This document shows positions 25,917 through 39,321 of a stretch of DNA of 64,000 nt, piece after piece. Positions within the stretch are counted from its first letter, which is position 1; each line of letters starts with the position of its first letter. The notes under the pieces were generated by a model that was not told the origin of the DNA, did not search any database, and saw only the letters and a list, made by a program, of their open reading frames with translations. The stretch comes from Phlebopus portentosus (Eukaryota > Basidiomycota > Agaricomycetes > Boletales > Boletinellaceae): assembly GCA_037892935.1 (NCBI GenBank), contig JAYXKI010000006.1:1488001-1552000 (forward strand), in the 5' to 3' direction. The position numbers and the translations under genes were made by a program.

Positions 25917-27933
25917 GTTGTTTTCTGTCTCCTCGTGGTCGGTCTATATGTCTATGACCGCGTCGTCTAGAGAACTGCGGAGCAAATGTGAGCTATGAGT
26001 GCTGAGCGATCTCACCCACGACAGAACGAAGAAAAGCACATACCGGACCAGCTGAAGGTAAGGAAGGAACGAAAAGCTCCGAAGTGGCAGAGCTAAAAGT
26101 AAATACCTATTTTTCAATTGGGAGGCCTTGGGGGCGCGTCCCCAACGAATCTAAAACGCGGTTCTCCACCGTGATCCGCCTTCCTTTTCTGGTAGCAGGC
26201 GTCTTTCTTACGTTCAGAATTACTCTCGGATACTTCGTGAAAGACAGCATTTCAGCACATGTGAGAAGAACAAATACACATTTGCGTGTTTCTACAAAAT
26301 ATCCGGCATTTTTTCCAGTTTTTTGAGGAGATTTCTTAACAAAAGCGCCTTCCGTTCCAGGCTCTGTGTCGATCCTCAGACACGCAGATCTCGGCGCCAC
26401 TCACCAATTGGCTCGACTAATTAGGTTGACCTCCGAGAGTTCATTCCGTCTTTTGTGAATAACATTCCTTTTCTGAGATCCAGCTCGTCATTGCTCTTGT
26501 TCACATCACCTTATCACCTGGACGGAAATTCGATGATTTTTTTTCGCCTCGGTCCACGTATATCTTTCTGTATGACGTGGGCCCATTTTTTCATCACATT
26601 GAAATGGCGTGTTTGATCTGATCAAGATGGAAAATTCTTTCAGAAGCAATTTACAACTCGCTTAGAGCACTCTTAGAGCGTGCGAAGCGGTCACGGCGTG
26701 GCATTTCTTTATAGTTCCCGTGCTTTCCCGCGAATGAACGGTCTTCCTTGTGGATCCGCTCATTGAGGGCTCTCATTCGATTAATATTGACAAAGACATA
26801 ATCCCTGAGTCACATGAACCTGGCAGCGTTGCTCACACATCTTCAAGTGCTTACCCGTCCTGGGTGTTACTATGTCAGCTTCCTGAGATCTTCTTTCATT
26901 GCAATTGCCATCACTGAGTCGGATAATGTCTGTAAGGCCTTAAATTTTTGTATTGATTTTTGTAAGTAATCATCTTGCTTGTTGCTTTCTATGTGAGCAG
27001 CTCGTTTCTAATGTACATAATACAGATGTTGCTCTGAATCAGGATAAGTCATGACGGCCCTCCACATTTTCGACAAAATGATGAAAAGCGTTATAAGGCA
27101 CGAGGTATCGATTCCCACAGACCTGTTCTATCTACATAGTGGAAGCAAGAGTTACATATGGAATGACCTTGAAGGCTCCTTAGTTGGCCTGCAGACAACT
27201 TCTGCCAAAGCAAAAGCACTCCAAGAAGCCGCAGTACTGATACAAGAGCCATAAGATCATCTGACTAGTCTGACTCTTGTCTTCGAAGACCGGAAGTTGT
27301 TATTTTACGTCGCAGGTACAATGAATGTCTGCGTACCTCAAATTAACCCTACTCCACCTAGTCCCGTTTGGCTTCACTTTACTGGGATTACTTCTTCAGA
27401 CCCGGGACTACTTCTTTTTCAAAGTTTAACAAGGCAATTCTTATCTCCTCTGAATGCTGCGAGTTCGCAGATTCACGCGGTGTTGTTGCCAGAATTCTAA
27501 CTTTCATAACTTTCCGTCGTATTTCATGCGAGCTCTCCGGGACCTTGGGGAAATACGAGCTACCCCGACAAGTATCAATGATACATGTTTGCACTGAAGT
27601 TGGCAGTCTTAATATGAAGCAGGACTTCTCAGAATAAATCTTACAGACTGCACTCTCAACCAGGTTCCTGCGAACTTCCGCCGGAAGCTTCTTCTGGCGC
27701 TTTCCAAGTTCTAGGTCTAGCATTATAAAATATAGCAAACAAGGGTTCGTGACTTTATGTGAAGGATTCAAATCTATCAGGATGCTCTCTAAGCTCATTG
27801 CTACCTGTTAGCCCATGATGTCAAGGGCGATGGATGCAAGAGACTTTCGAGTATAAATAACATATCTCTTTGATAACACTCCCTTACAACTGATCGTCTA
27901 CTATCCTTTTACAGACTCTCATCTGCGAAGACT
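25917..27933. other. Intergenic region upstream of FAS
   Basis: It contains the FAS promoter (minus strand) and a CCAATTGG palindrome at 26404-26411 that could serve either strand. Short frames at 27051-27254 and 27368-27637 (plus) and 27798-27388 (minus, 136 codons) have no recognisable domain or consistent splice structure, so they are not called as genes. Confidence 0.35.
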
Positions 27934-28372
27934 ATGCAGACTGATTCGAATAACTTGTCCGAGGATTTCTCTCGGGCCCTCAAGCCAATTCAAGCTATCT
28001 ATATGCTTTCCATATTTACGTGTATGTGTAGTCACTTAGATTGTATGTTCCAAATATATTTGTTCTCTTACCGTACTACTGAAGACACGATCGCACTCGC
28101 CCAGTTGAAGCCCATCACTTTTGTACGTCTAGTATCCTATGAAGAATGTAGTGAAGGCTGATACGCTGCAGAAAAGCCGGCATGCCTCGCCAGACCTTCA
28201 ATGCATCGTTTATGACGATGCCGGGCCTAATGCAAGGCTTATGGGCATCGAGTATATTATCATAGAAAAGGTGAATGATATCCCATCTTTACAGGACAGC
28301 GAATCTGATCGTGATTCAGGTCTTAACTCGCTTCCCAAAGATGAGAAGAGCTATTGGCACTCCCACAAGTAA
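27934..28372 (+). CDS. Oil-body-associated (OBAP/DUF1264-like) protein, diverged or truncated
   Basis: Exons 27934-28019, 28085-28126 and 28177-28372 join in frame to give ALKPIQAIYM, then HDRTRPVEAHHFCT, then DLQCIVYDDAGPNARLMGIE and KDEKSYWHSH. These are the hallmark blocks of the DUF1264/OBAP family (ALKPI; RQVEAHHFC; QCLIYD...NARLIGVEYI; YWHSH). Plant members associate with oil bodies; the biochemical role of fungal members is unknown. The family usually continues well beyond YWHSH to a C-terminal PxLMM block. Here the frame stops after HSHK, and downstream sequence gives only weak possible continuations. A Ser/Asp-rich insert sits before the YWHSH block. The second donor (GTCTAG) is non-consensus. 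It may be a young pseudogene or a shortened paralogue. Confidence 0.5.
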
Positions 28373-28887
28373 GAAGTTAGCCGTCAGCCCTGTGTCTAGA
28401 AATCCACCTTAACCGAAAGGATATCGAAGTGCTCCAACTGATCCGATCAAAAGTGTGTGTTCGACGTGTGTGCGATGCAATCCGCAGGGCAAAAATTTGA
28501 CGAGTAGGAGCTCCGTAGTCTTTGTTCCTCAACTGATGATCCACTGGCCAGTGACCTCCGGAGTCCCAGGCTTCAGATTCACAGAGGTCGGACAGCAAAA
28601 TACTCTCACAGTTACCAATAGATGGCCTGTTTGGAAATCTTCCTCGGTGTTTGTGCTAGTAACGATGACAGATTTTTTGAGCTATGGTTCATTTGAGTTG
28701 TTAGAAAGTTAGAAAGCCATCACCGTTCTCAAATCTCTCTCGCTAATTTGAAATAAACACACTTTATGAATCGACGCTGATCCACGTATGTTACGTAACA
28801 GTAGTCGGTTGATCGCTTATTTCGAAAGCATCTCCAAACATTGCAGCAAACCAATCCGTCTTTTACACTGTTTTTGTACGACTGAGG
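28373..28887. other. Intergenic between the OBAP-like gene and the V-ATPase subunit B gene
   Basis: It holds the possible decayed 3' end of the OBAP-like gene (a frame reading PQLMIHWP at about 28527-28550 vaguely recalls the family's C-terminal PxLMM motif) and the promoter of the next gene. Nothing firm is seen. Confidence 0.3.
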
Positions 28888-30876
<1,989 letters not shown>

Positions 30877-31184
30877 ACCGTCTCGGTATGAGGGATTGAT
30901 CACAAGACGACCGTGTTCCTTCCTTGTCTTTTCATGGTGAAATTGCCGTATTTCCAGTTGTGCTCCAGTAGATATTACGATCCAGGCGAATGCATTCATG
31001 ATAACAGAAATCTTAATTTGTTTGTTTTCCTCACTGAAATCTGGTGGTAAAGACTGTTGACTGAAAATTTCCGAGAAGGGGGCAGACGGAATTATACAGA
31101 TAGGCTATCAATGTCAGATTCAATTAGGAACAAGTGGTCCATGAATTGCTAAGCGATGATAGACCAAATTCGTGAGCCAACCGG
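30877..31184. other. Convergent 3' region between VMA2 and F-box gene 1
   Basis: About 308 bases holding the two 3' UTRs. No gene is seen. Confidence 0.4.
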
Positions 31185-32464
31185 TTATATTATGAAGACC
31201 CGAGACGAAGTAATAAGAGGTGGAGGATCATCAAGTCGAAGCAAGGAAGCTGCACGCTTGGGGAGAAACACGAAGACTTTCGCAGGATGAGAGCTGTATT
31301 TCTCTAAGTGGCGCTCAATTCTAAGCCATCTGTCCGAGCCCGATGGACAGAGGTCAGTGAGCATCCCAAGTAGGATCCCAAACCCAGCAGAGGTGTACTG
31401 TAGCAGGATGTCTTCAGGTTTAAGTGCGACGGTCGAGTCATGACCCTCAGCGTCTTCTAGCCTAACCGTAACACGCTCAACAGTTTGTGACAATTGCGAA
31501 GGATCCCAGAGGATGTCAAGGTCCCCTGAACAGTGATACTCAAGCTCTTTGAGATTTGGTGCATAGTCCCGCAATCGTTGCGGATGATCAGGAAAGTAGA
31601 GTCCAAAGTCAGTATCTCCACCAAAATGAAGAAGCTTCAAGTTCGGTCTGTCCTTTGTCCAGAAACTAGATGTGGAATCATTGCCAGGGAGATAGTCGAT
31701 ATACAAACATTCCAGAGACGGACGTTCCATTTGCTTGCCGTAGGCCAGGAGAAAATCCACAAGTGCGTTAAGCACGGAAAGTAATGTTCGAATGGTGGAT
31801 GTTCCGCATCTAAACGCAAAGTTCGTAACTCCGAACTCATGTTTCTCCCATCAAACAACGGTGGATTCCAGGATACGGGGCCTAACAGGAAGTTCTCGGC
31901 AGCAAGATGATGCAGTCCGGACGGTAACACGCTGAGGATTTGCACCCAATGCTGATATGTTGGTTCGTGGAAAAGAGTGAGAGTGTCGGCTTCAATCAGT
32001 ACGTCCCGCAGTTGCGCGCACGTCTGAGTGACCAGGAGAAGTGACTGTAGAAACGTGTTGATGTCCTCGACGTCTCGTTCCGTTGTAATGATGGTGAATA
32101 CGGGAACAACGCATAGACTCTTTGTCGAAGAACGCAAGTGGTTGACTAGCCTGAGGTCTGTCCTACATTGTTCAGCTAATTTGACAGCTTGTTCTGCTTC
32201 TTTGAAGTACAGGGTCTCGTATCGGAACTGCGAAGCTATTTCAAAGAATAGACGAGAGACGAGCTGCAAATTTTGTTTTGTGGCGAGTGAGAGAAAAAAT
32301 GCAGCATCAAAAGCAGGATTAAACGGCCAACCGAAAGAAATGGAGTTTCTTCGAGAGAGCGGACAGGCAGATTCAATCGTGGCCCAGCGGAAGATGCATG
32401 TCCACAGTTCATTTGGAAGCGCAGGCGGGACTTTGATGGAGGCGCTCATTAGGAAGATGGACAA
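31185..32464 (-). CDS. F-box protein 1 with leucine-rich-like repeats (one frameshift)
   Basis: The N terminus PPALPNELWTCIFRWATIES is an F-box motif. The rest has the irregular Leu-rich strand-helix pattern (LRTLRLD, LTHLWIF, PNLKLLHFGG, NLKELEY) of Agaricomycete F-box proteins, which offer substrates to SCF ubiquitin ligases through Skp1. The reading frame shifts at about 31720: the upstream frame (to SWPTASKWNV) and the downstream frame (from PSLECLYIDYLPGN) join smoothly if one C is added to a CC pair. The total is then about 426 residues with no intron. F-box gene 2, next upstream, has the same layout (SWPIARKWTMANLTHLYITYFPN), so the two are tandem paralogues. Sequencing error or a true pseudogene are both possible. 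Substrate unknown. Confidence 0.7.
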
Positions 32465-32706
32465 GCAGGAGAGCCTGAAAACGTCGATATGTGGCGTCCA
32501 ATTTTACCGTAAAGTCACTACTTGGGATGAGCAATATTCGCAATGTTACCCAAAAGAGATCTATTAAAACATAGCACAGATAAAGTGATGCAATGTAGCC
32601 AGAAACGGGACTTGTGGACGTCAACGTCCAAGTGGGATTATGATCTATGCAAGGTTTACACTTACGAGAGGAGTAGAATATGTCTAGATGAAGCAAACGA
32701 AGCTGA

Positions 32707-33965
32707 TCAGGAGGATTCAACGAAACAAGCCTTCGTACCGCACTCCTCGAAAATAGGCCCAATCGCTATCTTGAGGCGTTCGATCAAAGTTCCTGTCGGA
32801 ACAAGAATAGTTGGCTGTACCGTGAAAGAGGCGAGATGTCTAGAGAACATAGTCCACCGCTCTGCTACGGCTGGTTGTAGTGAAAACTCCTCGCTACTTT
32901 CCGCCAAGTCTATCTCGAGCCGACCGCGCCTGTAACCGGTTGGCCAGTGGTGAAAGGTCTTGATTGCAACATGCTTCAAAGATGCCGGTAATGCATTGGG
33001 GTCCCACATCATCTCGGAGTCTCCATAGTGATAGTACTCAAGTGAATTAAGGTTGGGAGTGGTACAGTTCAGTAATCGGGCGAGGTCTGGGAAAACGCTC
33101 AAATCCGTCCCATATCCGAAATGTAATAGCTCCAGAGCGGGCTTTGGCGACATCCAGAAAGTATTTGTGCGCGGTAGATTAGGGAAATATGTGATGTAGA
33201 GGTGGGTGAGATTCGCCATCGTCCACTTCCTTGCAATAGGCCAGCTGTACAGCGCAAGATGAGTTAAGCTAGGTAGGTCGTATTCGCAGCTGTTTTGAAC
33301 GGCCGTAAGCCGCAAGGAGCGTAAATATGCATCGTGCCTCGTCTCGGCCAGGTGCCGCGGCTCCCATAGTGATGGCGCATGAATATCATCATCTATATCC
33401 AGGTGTTGTACTCCCAATGGCACCGCACGGCAAATTTTCATCCAAAGTTCATACATAGCAAGCCGCTTGGAAACGGCATCAGCGCGTATAATGAGTGATT
33501 TCAATTTGGAGCAGCATCCGAGCACGTCCTGCACGTCCCCTCCAAATTGCTTAGCCAACGGACTAAACTCGGCATGGTACATGCGAAGATCGAACTCGGG
33601 GACAATTACGAGATTCCTCGTCCATTTGGATACAGCGTCCCTCACGGAAGGGCTTCCAGCAATGTCACGGGCGTGCTCTGCGCGTCGAATGTGGACAGTC
33701 TCGTAGAGGAACTCGCATGTTATATGCCAAAACTGGTATGAGGTGAGTGCAAGCGCGTGTTTCGTTCTGCACGGTTTGTCGTCTATTACGCCACTTGAGG
33801 GCGTATGAGGCCAGTTGAACGTGATCGTGTTATTCTCGGTCTGTCAGGGGCCGGAAAAGTCGAGGAAGCAGAAGCGTTGGTAGTCGCAAAGCGTATTATT
33901 TCTCGCCAGATTTCTACTGGAAACAGTTCGGATGCGGGGCGAGCCACAGTCGAAGAAGTTGCCAT
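32707..33965 (-). CDS. F-box protein 2, tandem paralogue (one frameshift)
   Basis: It starts MATSSTVARPASELFPVEIW; the LFPVEIWREIIRFAT block is the F-box helix. The frame breaks at about 33835-33850, just after an ASSTFPAPD linker, and resumes one phase over at TENNTITFNWPHTPSS, running to 32707. With one base added the length is about 419 residues, intronless. Leu-rich repeats follow (LKSLIIRA, LRSLRLT, LTHLALYSW, LELLHFGYG, NLNSLEYYHYG), parallel to F-box gene 1, only 242 bases downstream. It presumably acts as a substrate adaptor of an SCF ligase. Lineage-specific expansion of such genes is common in mushrooms. Both tandem copies carrying one apparent deletion means error and decay cannot be separated here. 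Confidence 0.65.
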
Positions 33966-34542
33966 GGGTGGAGACTGGGGGCAGAAGAAGCAGCAAAGTT
34001 ACCCTGCCTTCGCGAGCTCTGAGCAATTTATAGCACAAGCAGAAATACTAACCACATGCGGCGCTTCACTTGCATAGCAGAACAGCCTATTGTTGAGGAA
34101 CGCCCCCATCGCTCATATTCAGCGAAGGTCGACATGATATGATGCAATACGAAAAGGAATGCCCATCATTGTCCAACGGGAACAAAAGGAAGTTCTTCTT
34201 GAGCGCGATCTGCTAATAATGGACGCACGACGGCGAATGGGACAAGCAGTCGGTTGACAAAATAAGCTGCTGGAACACGAGGTAGGACCACAAGTCAGCG
34301 GCGTCCCCGCTCAATCGTCGAGATCCGACAAGTTGATTAAAGTGATATCTGTCTAAGTAAAACACGCGTTGTTCGTTGCCGCGTCGGTTCAAGCGTCGCG
34401 GGAATTTGGGGTCAAAGCTCACACCGAGTATGTCTCGCGATGATGGATCAAAGTGACCTGGCCAATGCCGGATTAATCAAAGAAAATCGGTGGGCTGTCA
34501 CATCAACCGTATATGGAAACTAAGTCCGCAGTGTTGAGTTAG
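33966..34542. other. Intergenic between F-box gene 2 and tRNA-Ser
   Basis: Upstream region of F-box gene 2. A plus-strand frame over 33805-34077 is the antisense of its N terminus. No separate gene is seen. Confidence 0.35.
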
Positions 34543-34639
34543 GTCACTTTGCCGGAGTGGTTAACGGGATCGCCTGCTATTCTTGTGCCTGCTTAGCGGT
34601 TGGGCTTTGCCCGCGTGTGTTCGAATCGCACAGGTGACG
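34543..34639 (+). tRNA. tRNA-Ser (anticodon GCT) with a 15-nt intron
   Basis: The acceptor strands GTCACTT (34543-34549) and AGGTGAC (34632-34638) pair over seven bases, with discriminator G. The D-arm has the Pol III A-box style TGCCGGAGTGG. The anticodon stem ATCGC/GCGG(T) encloses CTGCTA, giving anticodon GCT, and is interrupted after position 37 by about 15 bases (TTCTTGTGCCTGCTT). A long class II variable arm (GGGC...GCCC) follows, then the T-arm GTGTG-TTCGAAT-CGCAC with a good B box. The long variable arm, anticodon and the GTCAC...GTGAC acceptor are those of eukaryotic serine tRNAs. Mature length would be about 82 nt before CCA addition. Confidence 0.93.
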
Positions 34640-37525
34640 ACACTTTTTGCCTCTTTGGTCAAAATGACTATCAACTATACTCTGGGGCTTGCAAGTGCAC
34701 TGAATCCTCAAATCTCGTGAGATTGCCTCTGAGTCAAGGGCAAAGATGTACAATGTGAGATGCATTTGCATCGTTTCTAAATTGATGAGAATGAACAGCG
34801 CGTTATAGTTACTGTATCTACTATGCTCAATCAAGGTCCAGCTTGACACGATTTCATACATGCTAGTATTATCACGAGATGATTGCCTCCGAGTCGGTTC
34901 ATACAATAAGCTCCGGTATCTTTTTTTGACTTTCCGTGGGTGCGGTATCTGACAATAATTAACTACCATGGTCTATTGCAGGGATGGACGCCTTGATGAG
35001 TCCTGTGCTTGCATCTGGTTCCAATGAATATTCATCTCATTGCATCTCAAAACAGAATATATTGTTCGACCTCCACGTCGATTCCTCAACTATCGATGTC
35101 GATCATTGAGAATCGGAGTTTGATTTATAGCGCGTTACCATCACGTGTTGGTTGACCTTTTTCTTCACCGACCGAGTCCTGTTTCTCTTCTCTAGTTCCT
35201 TCAGTTCGCACGGCTGGTCTATGAAAATCGATCCTCAAGGCAGCCCTACACAGCTACTCATGAGCCCCGTTTTCGTGTCTAGCCAAGAATTCTGGAATCT
35301 GGAATGTATCGCTCTCTTCGCATTCCTTGCTTATCCGAAGTCTTCCACTCGTGTGCATCTTGGAATCGCAGCCCACTAGTCTTATCGACATGGGGCGCGA
35401 GGACGCCACGCATAAAACGGACGGACAATGCATGACAAGAGCACAGTGACTTTGATACTGACTGCGGCATACTGCGGCTAGTGCCGAACCCTGTCCGTTC
35501 TCTACCTGTAACGCAGATCCTCCATCTATCTCTCGACTCTGAGAACGCAATTCTCCATTCGCGGCGTAAATGATCATGTCCATTGCTCCCCCGAATACAC
35601 CGTATCGGCGCAGTAACAAGTAAAGTACGAACAGCTAAGAAGGGGCATGGACTTCTCGGACGAAGTAGTTCGATTTATCCGACAACTCGTGACCACTTGC
35701 TTATGATTAGGTGCGCTTCTTCTTGACACTTTTCTTACAGGTTAACATCCCTTTCAGTGTCGCCGGGGATCTTCTGCTCGTCATGCTCTCCACAGGACGC
35801 ACTTCACTATGACCGCAACTTTGAATCATCGTAAATCAGAAACGTAAAATAAAATACCGCGAACCCTCACACACTTTGATCCCAAATTACTTCCTGCATA
35901 TTGGAAGTAGCTAGCCAAGCCCTTCAGGTTCTTCTGGTCCTTCTATCTGTGCACGCTGGAAGTTTCCGAGACCAAAATGAAAATAGGAGGTCCTGGTCTT
36001 GCACAAGGAACTGTTTTTGCCTGCGCTTCCACAACGTTCTTACACCCGAGCCTCTGTTTTTATCTCCTCGCGCTTTTGTTCGCATTTTCAAGAAGTGCAT
36101 TTGTTCATTTCCTGACAGAATGTTCCAGTACAATTCCCGATCTTGCCACTTTAGAGTTGTCTCCAAGTCTCATTTCACTGCACGATCATCACTATCACCG
36201 ACTCTCTTTTCCATTATGAACCTTCTGCTACTAATTTTATCCCTAACATCGCCATCTCACCATCTCTTCTCGCCGCAGCAGCACGAAGCACAGAATCTCA
36301 ACGTCTCTATTCTTGAACAACGTTTTTCAATTACCCCTTCTCGTCCGCACCCTCTTTCTTCAGTCGCTGCCCTTCCATCACGTTCTTTGTACTTCTACCG
36401 CGTTCCCTAGCTCCCCGTCCCCGTCCCCTTCTCCCCCAAACCAAATTTACCTAGATCCCCTCTCCCTTACCTTATGGTACATTCTCCATCGCGCGCGAAC
36501 ATGCGGACTCGCAAAGGGTATCCGTACGGTATATCCGATTACCGATTACCGGACATCCGACTACATCTAGACACGATGCTTCTTTATGCTGCGCACATGA
36601 GGCACAACTACTTCACCCTAACCTTATCATGCATGCCTGGGTAGTTCTTCTGCTTCTTCCCTTGGGGGTCCGGGCAGGGGACAAGCGAAAAGGATGCCTG
36701 AAGGTAGATTAGATTACTGGAAATTGCCTCTGCTAAGTCCTAGGCCTTTTTGCGGACGGGACGGGCAGAGGTAGCTTCAAAAGGAGTTCCCGTCTATACC
36801 GCACGCACAATCCAGAAGGGCAGAGGCAGAGAGGGAGCTTCTTGGGAAGGAGTTCTCGTAACGTAACGTAACGCAATCTAATCCCAAGTCTGAATCTACT
36901 AGACTACAATCTAGATCTGGCGAGTGGGCTTGGGATTTTCTCTTCCGACGACCGACACCCGACTGCATACCAAAAATGCGAAAAGAAAAGATACAGAAAT
37001 GGCCGGCACACGACTCTAGATCTGGGCGTGTTAAGTAGCACTCAGATACCCTCCATCTCCAATACACCCCATTTCTCAATTCATATTCAATCAATACCCG
37101 ACAAAATCGTATTTACTCGAGACGAAGCACGTACATACGTGTGCATGCAGAAATCACCAATCACTCCGATTCAATAGAGGATTCAATAGTGGTGATTCTC
37201 CAATTCAAAGCCGAGCCCACTGAAGGAGACTGAAAGCTACTGAAGTGACCTCAGCTGACCTCAACACTCACAGATGATCCCTGGGTACATTCAAAGAGTC
37301 TGTCATCAACCCTCTCACTCGCCCTCACGAGGTCATTCAGCCCAATTGAAATCCCGTTCAGAACGTACTGAAACCTGTTGAAGAGCCCCCAACCATCTCA
37401 TTCTCCAGCATTCTCCAGTCCTCATTGAGTGGCTGATCTATAGACAAGACAAGACTATACCCTCTAAAGTAAGGTTTGCACTTGCCGAGCGAGCTTCTAA
37501 TTGGGGAGGGGGGCTGCGTATCCTG

Positions 37526-37586
37526 ATTGGCTCAGACCGGAAGATAGGGGTGCGCTCGCCGCGCTTGTATTGGTTCGTTTATATAG
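37526..37586 (+). promoter_or_regulatory. Two inverted CCAAT boxes (ATTGG) and a TATA box
   Basis: ATTGG at 37526-37530 and 37569-37573 is followed by TATATAG at 37580-37586. Only a 67-codon frame (37634-37837) of unknown nature follows. No gene was recognised, so the element may drive a non-coding or short transcript, or be chance. Confidence 0.3.
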
Positions 37587-37625
37587 ACACATTCATCATC
37601 ATTCAGTGGTATGAATGAAGTGAGA

Positions 37626-37645
37626 ATGTATGTATGTATGTATGT
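37626..37645. repeat. TATG tetranucleotide microsatellite
   Basis: Five tandem ATGT units follow the promoter-like TATA element by about 40 bases. Confidence 0.8.
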
Positions 37646-38482
37646 ACGTGCCGACGAGATTGGGTTAGCGATGTACGACCAAGCGAGGGCCTATTGGCTA
37701 AAAAACTCGAAAAGTTCGGAACCGGATTCATTTTCGAGATCAAGTCAATGTCAATTAACGAAATTACCTCTCGCATGAAGGCTCAAGTGCAGTTAGTTCA
37801 GTTCCAAAACCGACGGTACGACGACATTAATGAATAATTCGCTCATTCCACTGACTGACTGCTGTATCATACGACTGTAGAAGTACATCTGTTACACTGT
37901 ATCATTTATATCCATTTATTATTTCGATTTGATTGGTTGCGAGGGATACGGGGCAGAAAAGCTGACCAGGAAAACTTTTGAACGGACGAAGGGACGAAGG
38001 GGATAAACATACAGTGAATCAAAATAGCAGCAAAATGACACGAAACGATAAAGCGACGACGACTCAGAGGAGGAAACAAAAGGATGATGTGATGAATATG
38101 GAAATCAATAAATATGGAATCAAAATATATACGAGGATGAGGACAAGGTATGATCAAGTCGGGGCTGGAGACTTTTGATGGAGATGAGACAATGGTGCAA
38201 AGGTGCGGAAATGGAAACGAGCTGGGAGAGAACGAAGAACGGGAAGCGAGTTCGGTTGCTGATTTAAAATAAACAACAGCGACGGAGACGACGACGGATG
38301 TTGTGAGTGTGTTGTGTGAATATACGGTTGGCACTAAAAATACAGTCCACGGCGACCACGACTTCCGCGGCGCCTATTAGAAGGTTTTCCGACATGGGGT
38401 ATGCACGGGGAACATGGAGATCCAACGTCCCGCGCTTTTTTTGGTACAGTCGAAGAAGTCGAAGAGAAGAAGACGGTGTAGA

Positions 38483-39229
38483 TTAATTGAAGCCATCGAA
38501 GTGACCTGTAAGGATGCGCTCGCCCATGGGACTTGGGGAACGGCGCGGCCTTCCGCCTTCTCCTGGAACGCCTAACGTCGATGCTCGCCTCTTCTTACGG
38601 CCCTGGGGAATAGGGGCTTTTGCCTCCGAGACAGGAGCAGCGGGTGCAAGACTGGTAGGAGCTGCATGCTGAGCCGGAGGGGAAGGGGGCTGAGGCTGCA
38701 ACGGAGTGATGAGCTGCAGCTGCTGTTCTACACTGCGTGTGAATATATGCGGACATACCCTAACGAATGCACCGCCGAGACTAAGTCTGCGCAAGAGACC
38801 TGCGCCTCTCTCTGCATGGTCTGCAGGGGGGACTGGGTTGAAGCGTGAAGTAGCTGGGGTCCATCCAGCAGAGGTGCTCATGCGCCGCGCATGTCGAGCG
38901 AGTGGAGACTGAGTATCCTCGTCTTCCTCCATGATTGGTTGCTCCTGGGGCCTAGCAGAAATGCCCCGCCCAAAAGAAGTGAAGCCCGCTGTGGGACTGG
39001 GCGGCACCTTGGCTGGAGAGTGAAAGAAGTAGGAGAGAATAGGGGATGTGGATGGCGAGTATGCAGTGTTGACACGAGGGGCCGGGACAGAAGAAGGCGG
39101 AGTGCGTAGAGGTGGAGAGTTGGAGTCGTCGTCTGAGGAAGCAGAGTAAGAGGCGGAGCGAGAGCGACTATGGGAATGATTGTTGTTGGGGATGTTGATT
39201 GGCTGCGAATGCTTAATTTTGTCGGACAT
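38483..39229 (-). CDS. Disordered conserved fungal protein of unknown function
   Basis: A 248-codon frame begins MSDKIKHSQPINIPN and ends GERILTGHFDGFN. Composition is dominated by Ser, Pro, Ala and Arg with no globular domain, signal peptide or membrane segment. Short motifs stand out: RRLSLGGAF in the middle, RRASTLG before the end, and the terminal RSPSPMGERIL...GHFDGF block, which resembles the end of unannotated Agaricomycete proteins. RRxS sites suggest basophilic-kinase phosphorylation. A 45-nt in-frame segment at about 38702-38760 (GTATGT...CTGCAG on the minus strand) could be an intron that does not break the frame; without it the protein is 15 residues shorter. A TATA box lies about 90 bases upstream. 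Function unknown. Confidence 0.65.
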   Translation of the reverse strand: MSDKIKHSQPINIPNNNHSHSRSRSASYSASSDDDSNSPPLRTPPSSVPAPRVNTAYSPSTSPILSYFFHSPAKVPPSPTAGFTSFGRGISARPQEQPIMEEDEDTQSPLARHARRMSTSAGWTPATSRFNPVPPADHAERGAGLLRRLSLGGAFVRVCPHIFTRSVEQQLQLITPLQPQPPSPPAQHAAPTSLAPAAPVSEAKAPIPQGRKKRRASTLGVPGEGGRPRRSPSPMGERILTGHFDGFN

Positions 39230-39314
39230 GATAGCGGAATGGACGAGTGAGATAGATAGAGCAGAGAGCGCAGAGGAGAAAGTGGTGAGAGACGGTAGAC
39301 GGCAAGGGTCTGCT

Positions 39315-39321
39315 CTTTATA
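39315..39321 (-). promoter_or_regulatory. TATA box of the 38.5-kb gene
   Basis: TATAAAG on the minus strand, 86 bases upstream of the ATG at 39229, is a plausible core promoter position. Confidence 0.5.

Larger units (their letters stand above)
34640..38482. other. 3.8-kb gene-poor region
   Basis: It contains pyrimidine-rich stretches (about 36030-36480 plus strand), a promoter-like pair near 37526-37586 and a TATG microsatellite. The longest open frames (35901-36410, 169 codons; 38334-37906 minus, 142 codons) are low-complexity readings of CT-rich sequence without domains. The right end presumably holds the 3' UTR of the 38.5-kb gene. Confidence 0.35.

Noticed and set aside
27051..27637. 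Plus-strand frames at 27051 and 27368 as exons of one gene
   Set aside because: The frames can be read but no conserved motif or convincing splice pair joins them.
27388..27798. 136-codon minus-strand frame upstream of the OBAP-like gene
   Set aside because: No domain, no homologous feel and no splice-supported extension; coding cannot be supported.
35901..36410. 169-codon plus-strand frame
   Set aside because: Low-complexity translation of CT-rich DNA, with an equally long frame in other phases; no domain.
37906..38334. 142-codon minus-strand frame
   Set aside because: Compositionally biased and positioned in the probable 3' UTR of the 38.5-kb gene.
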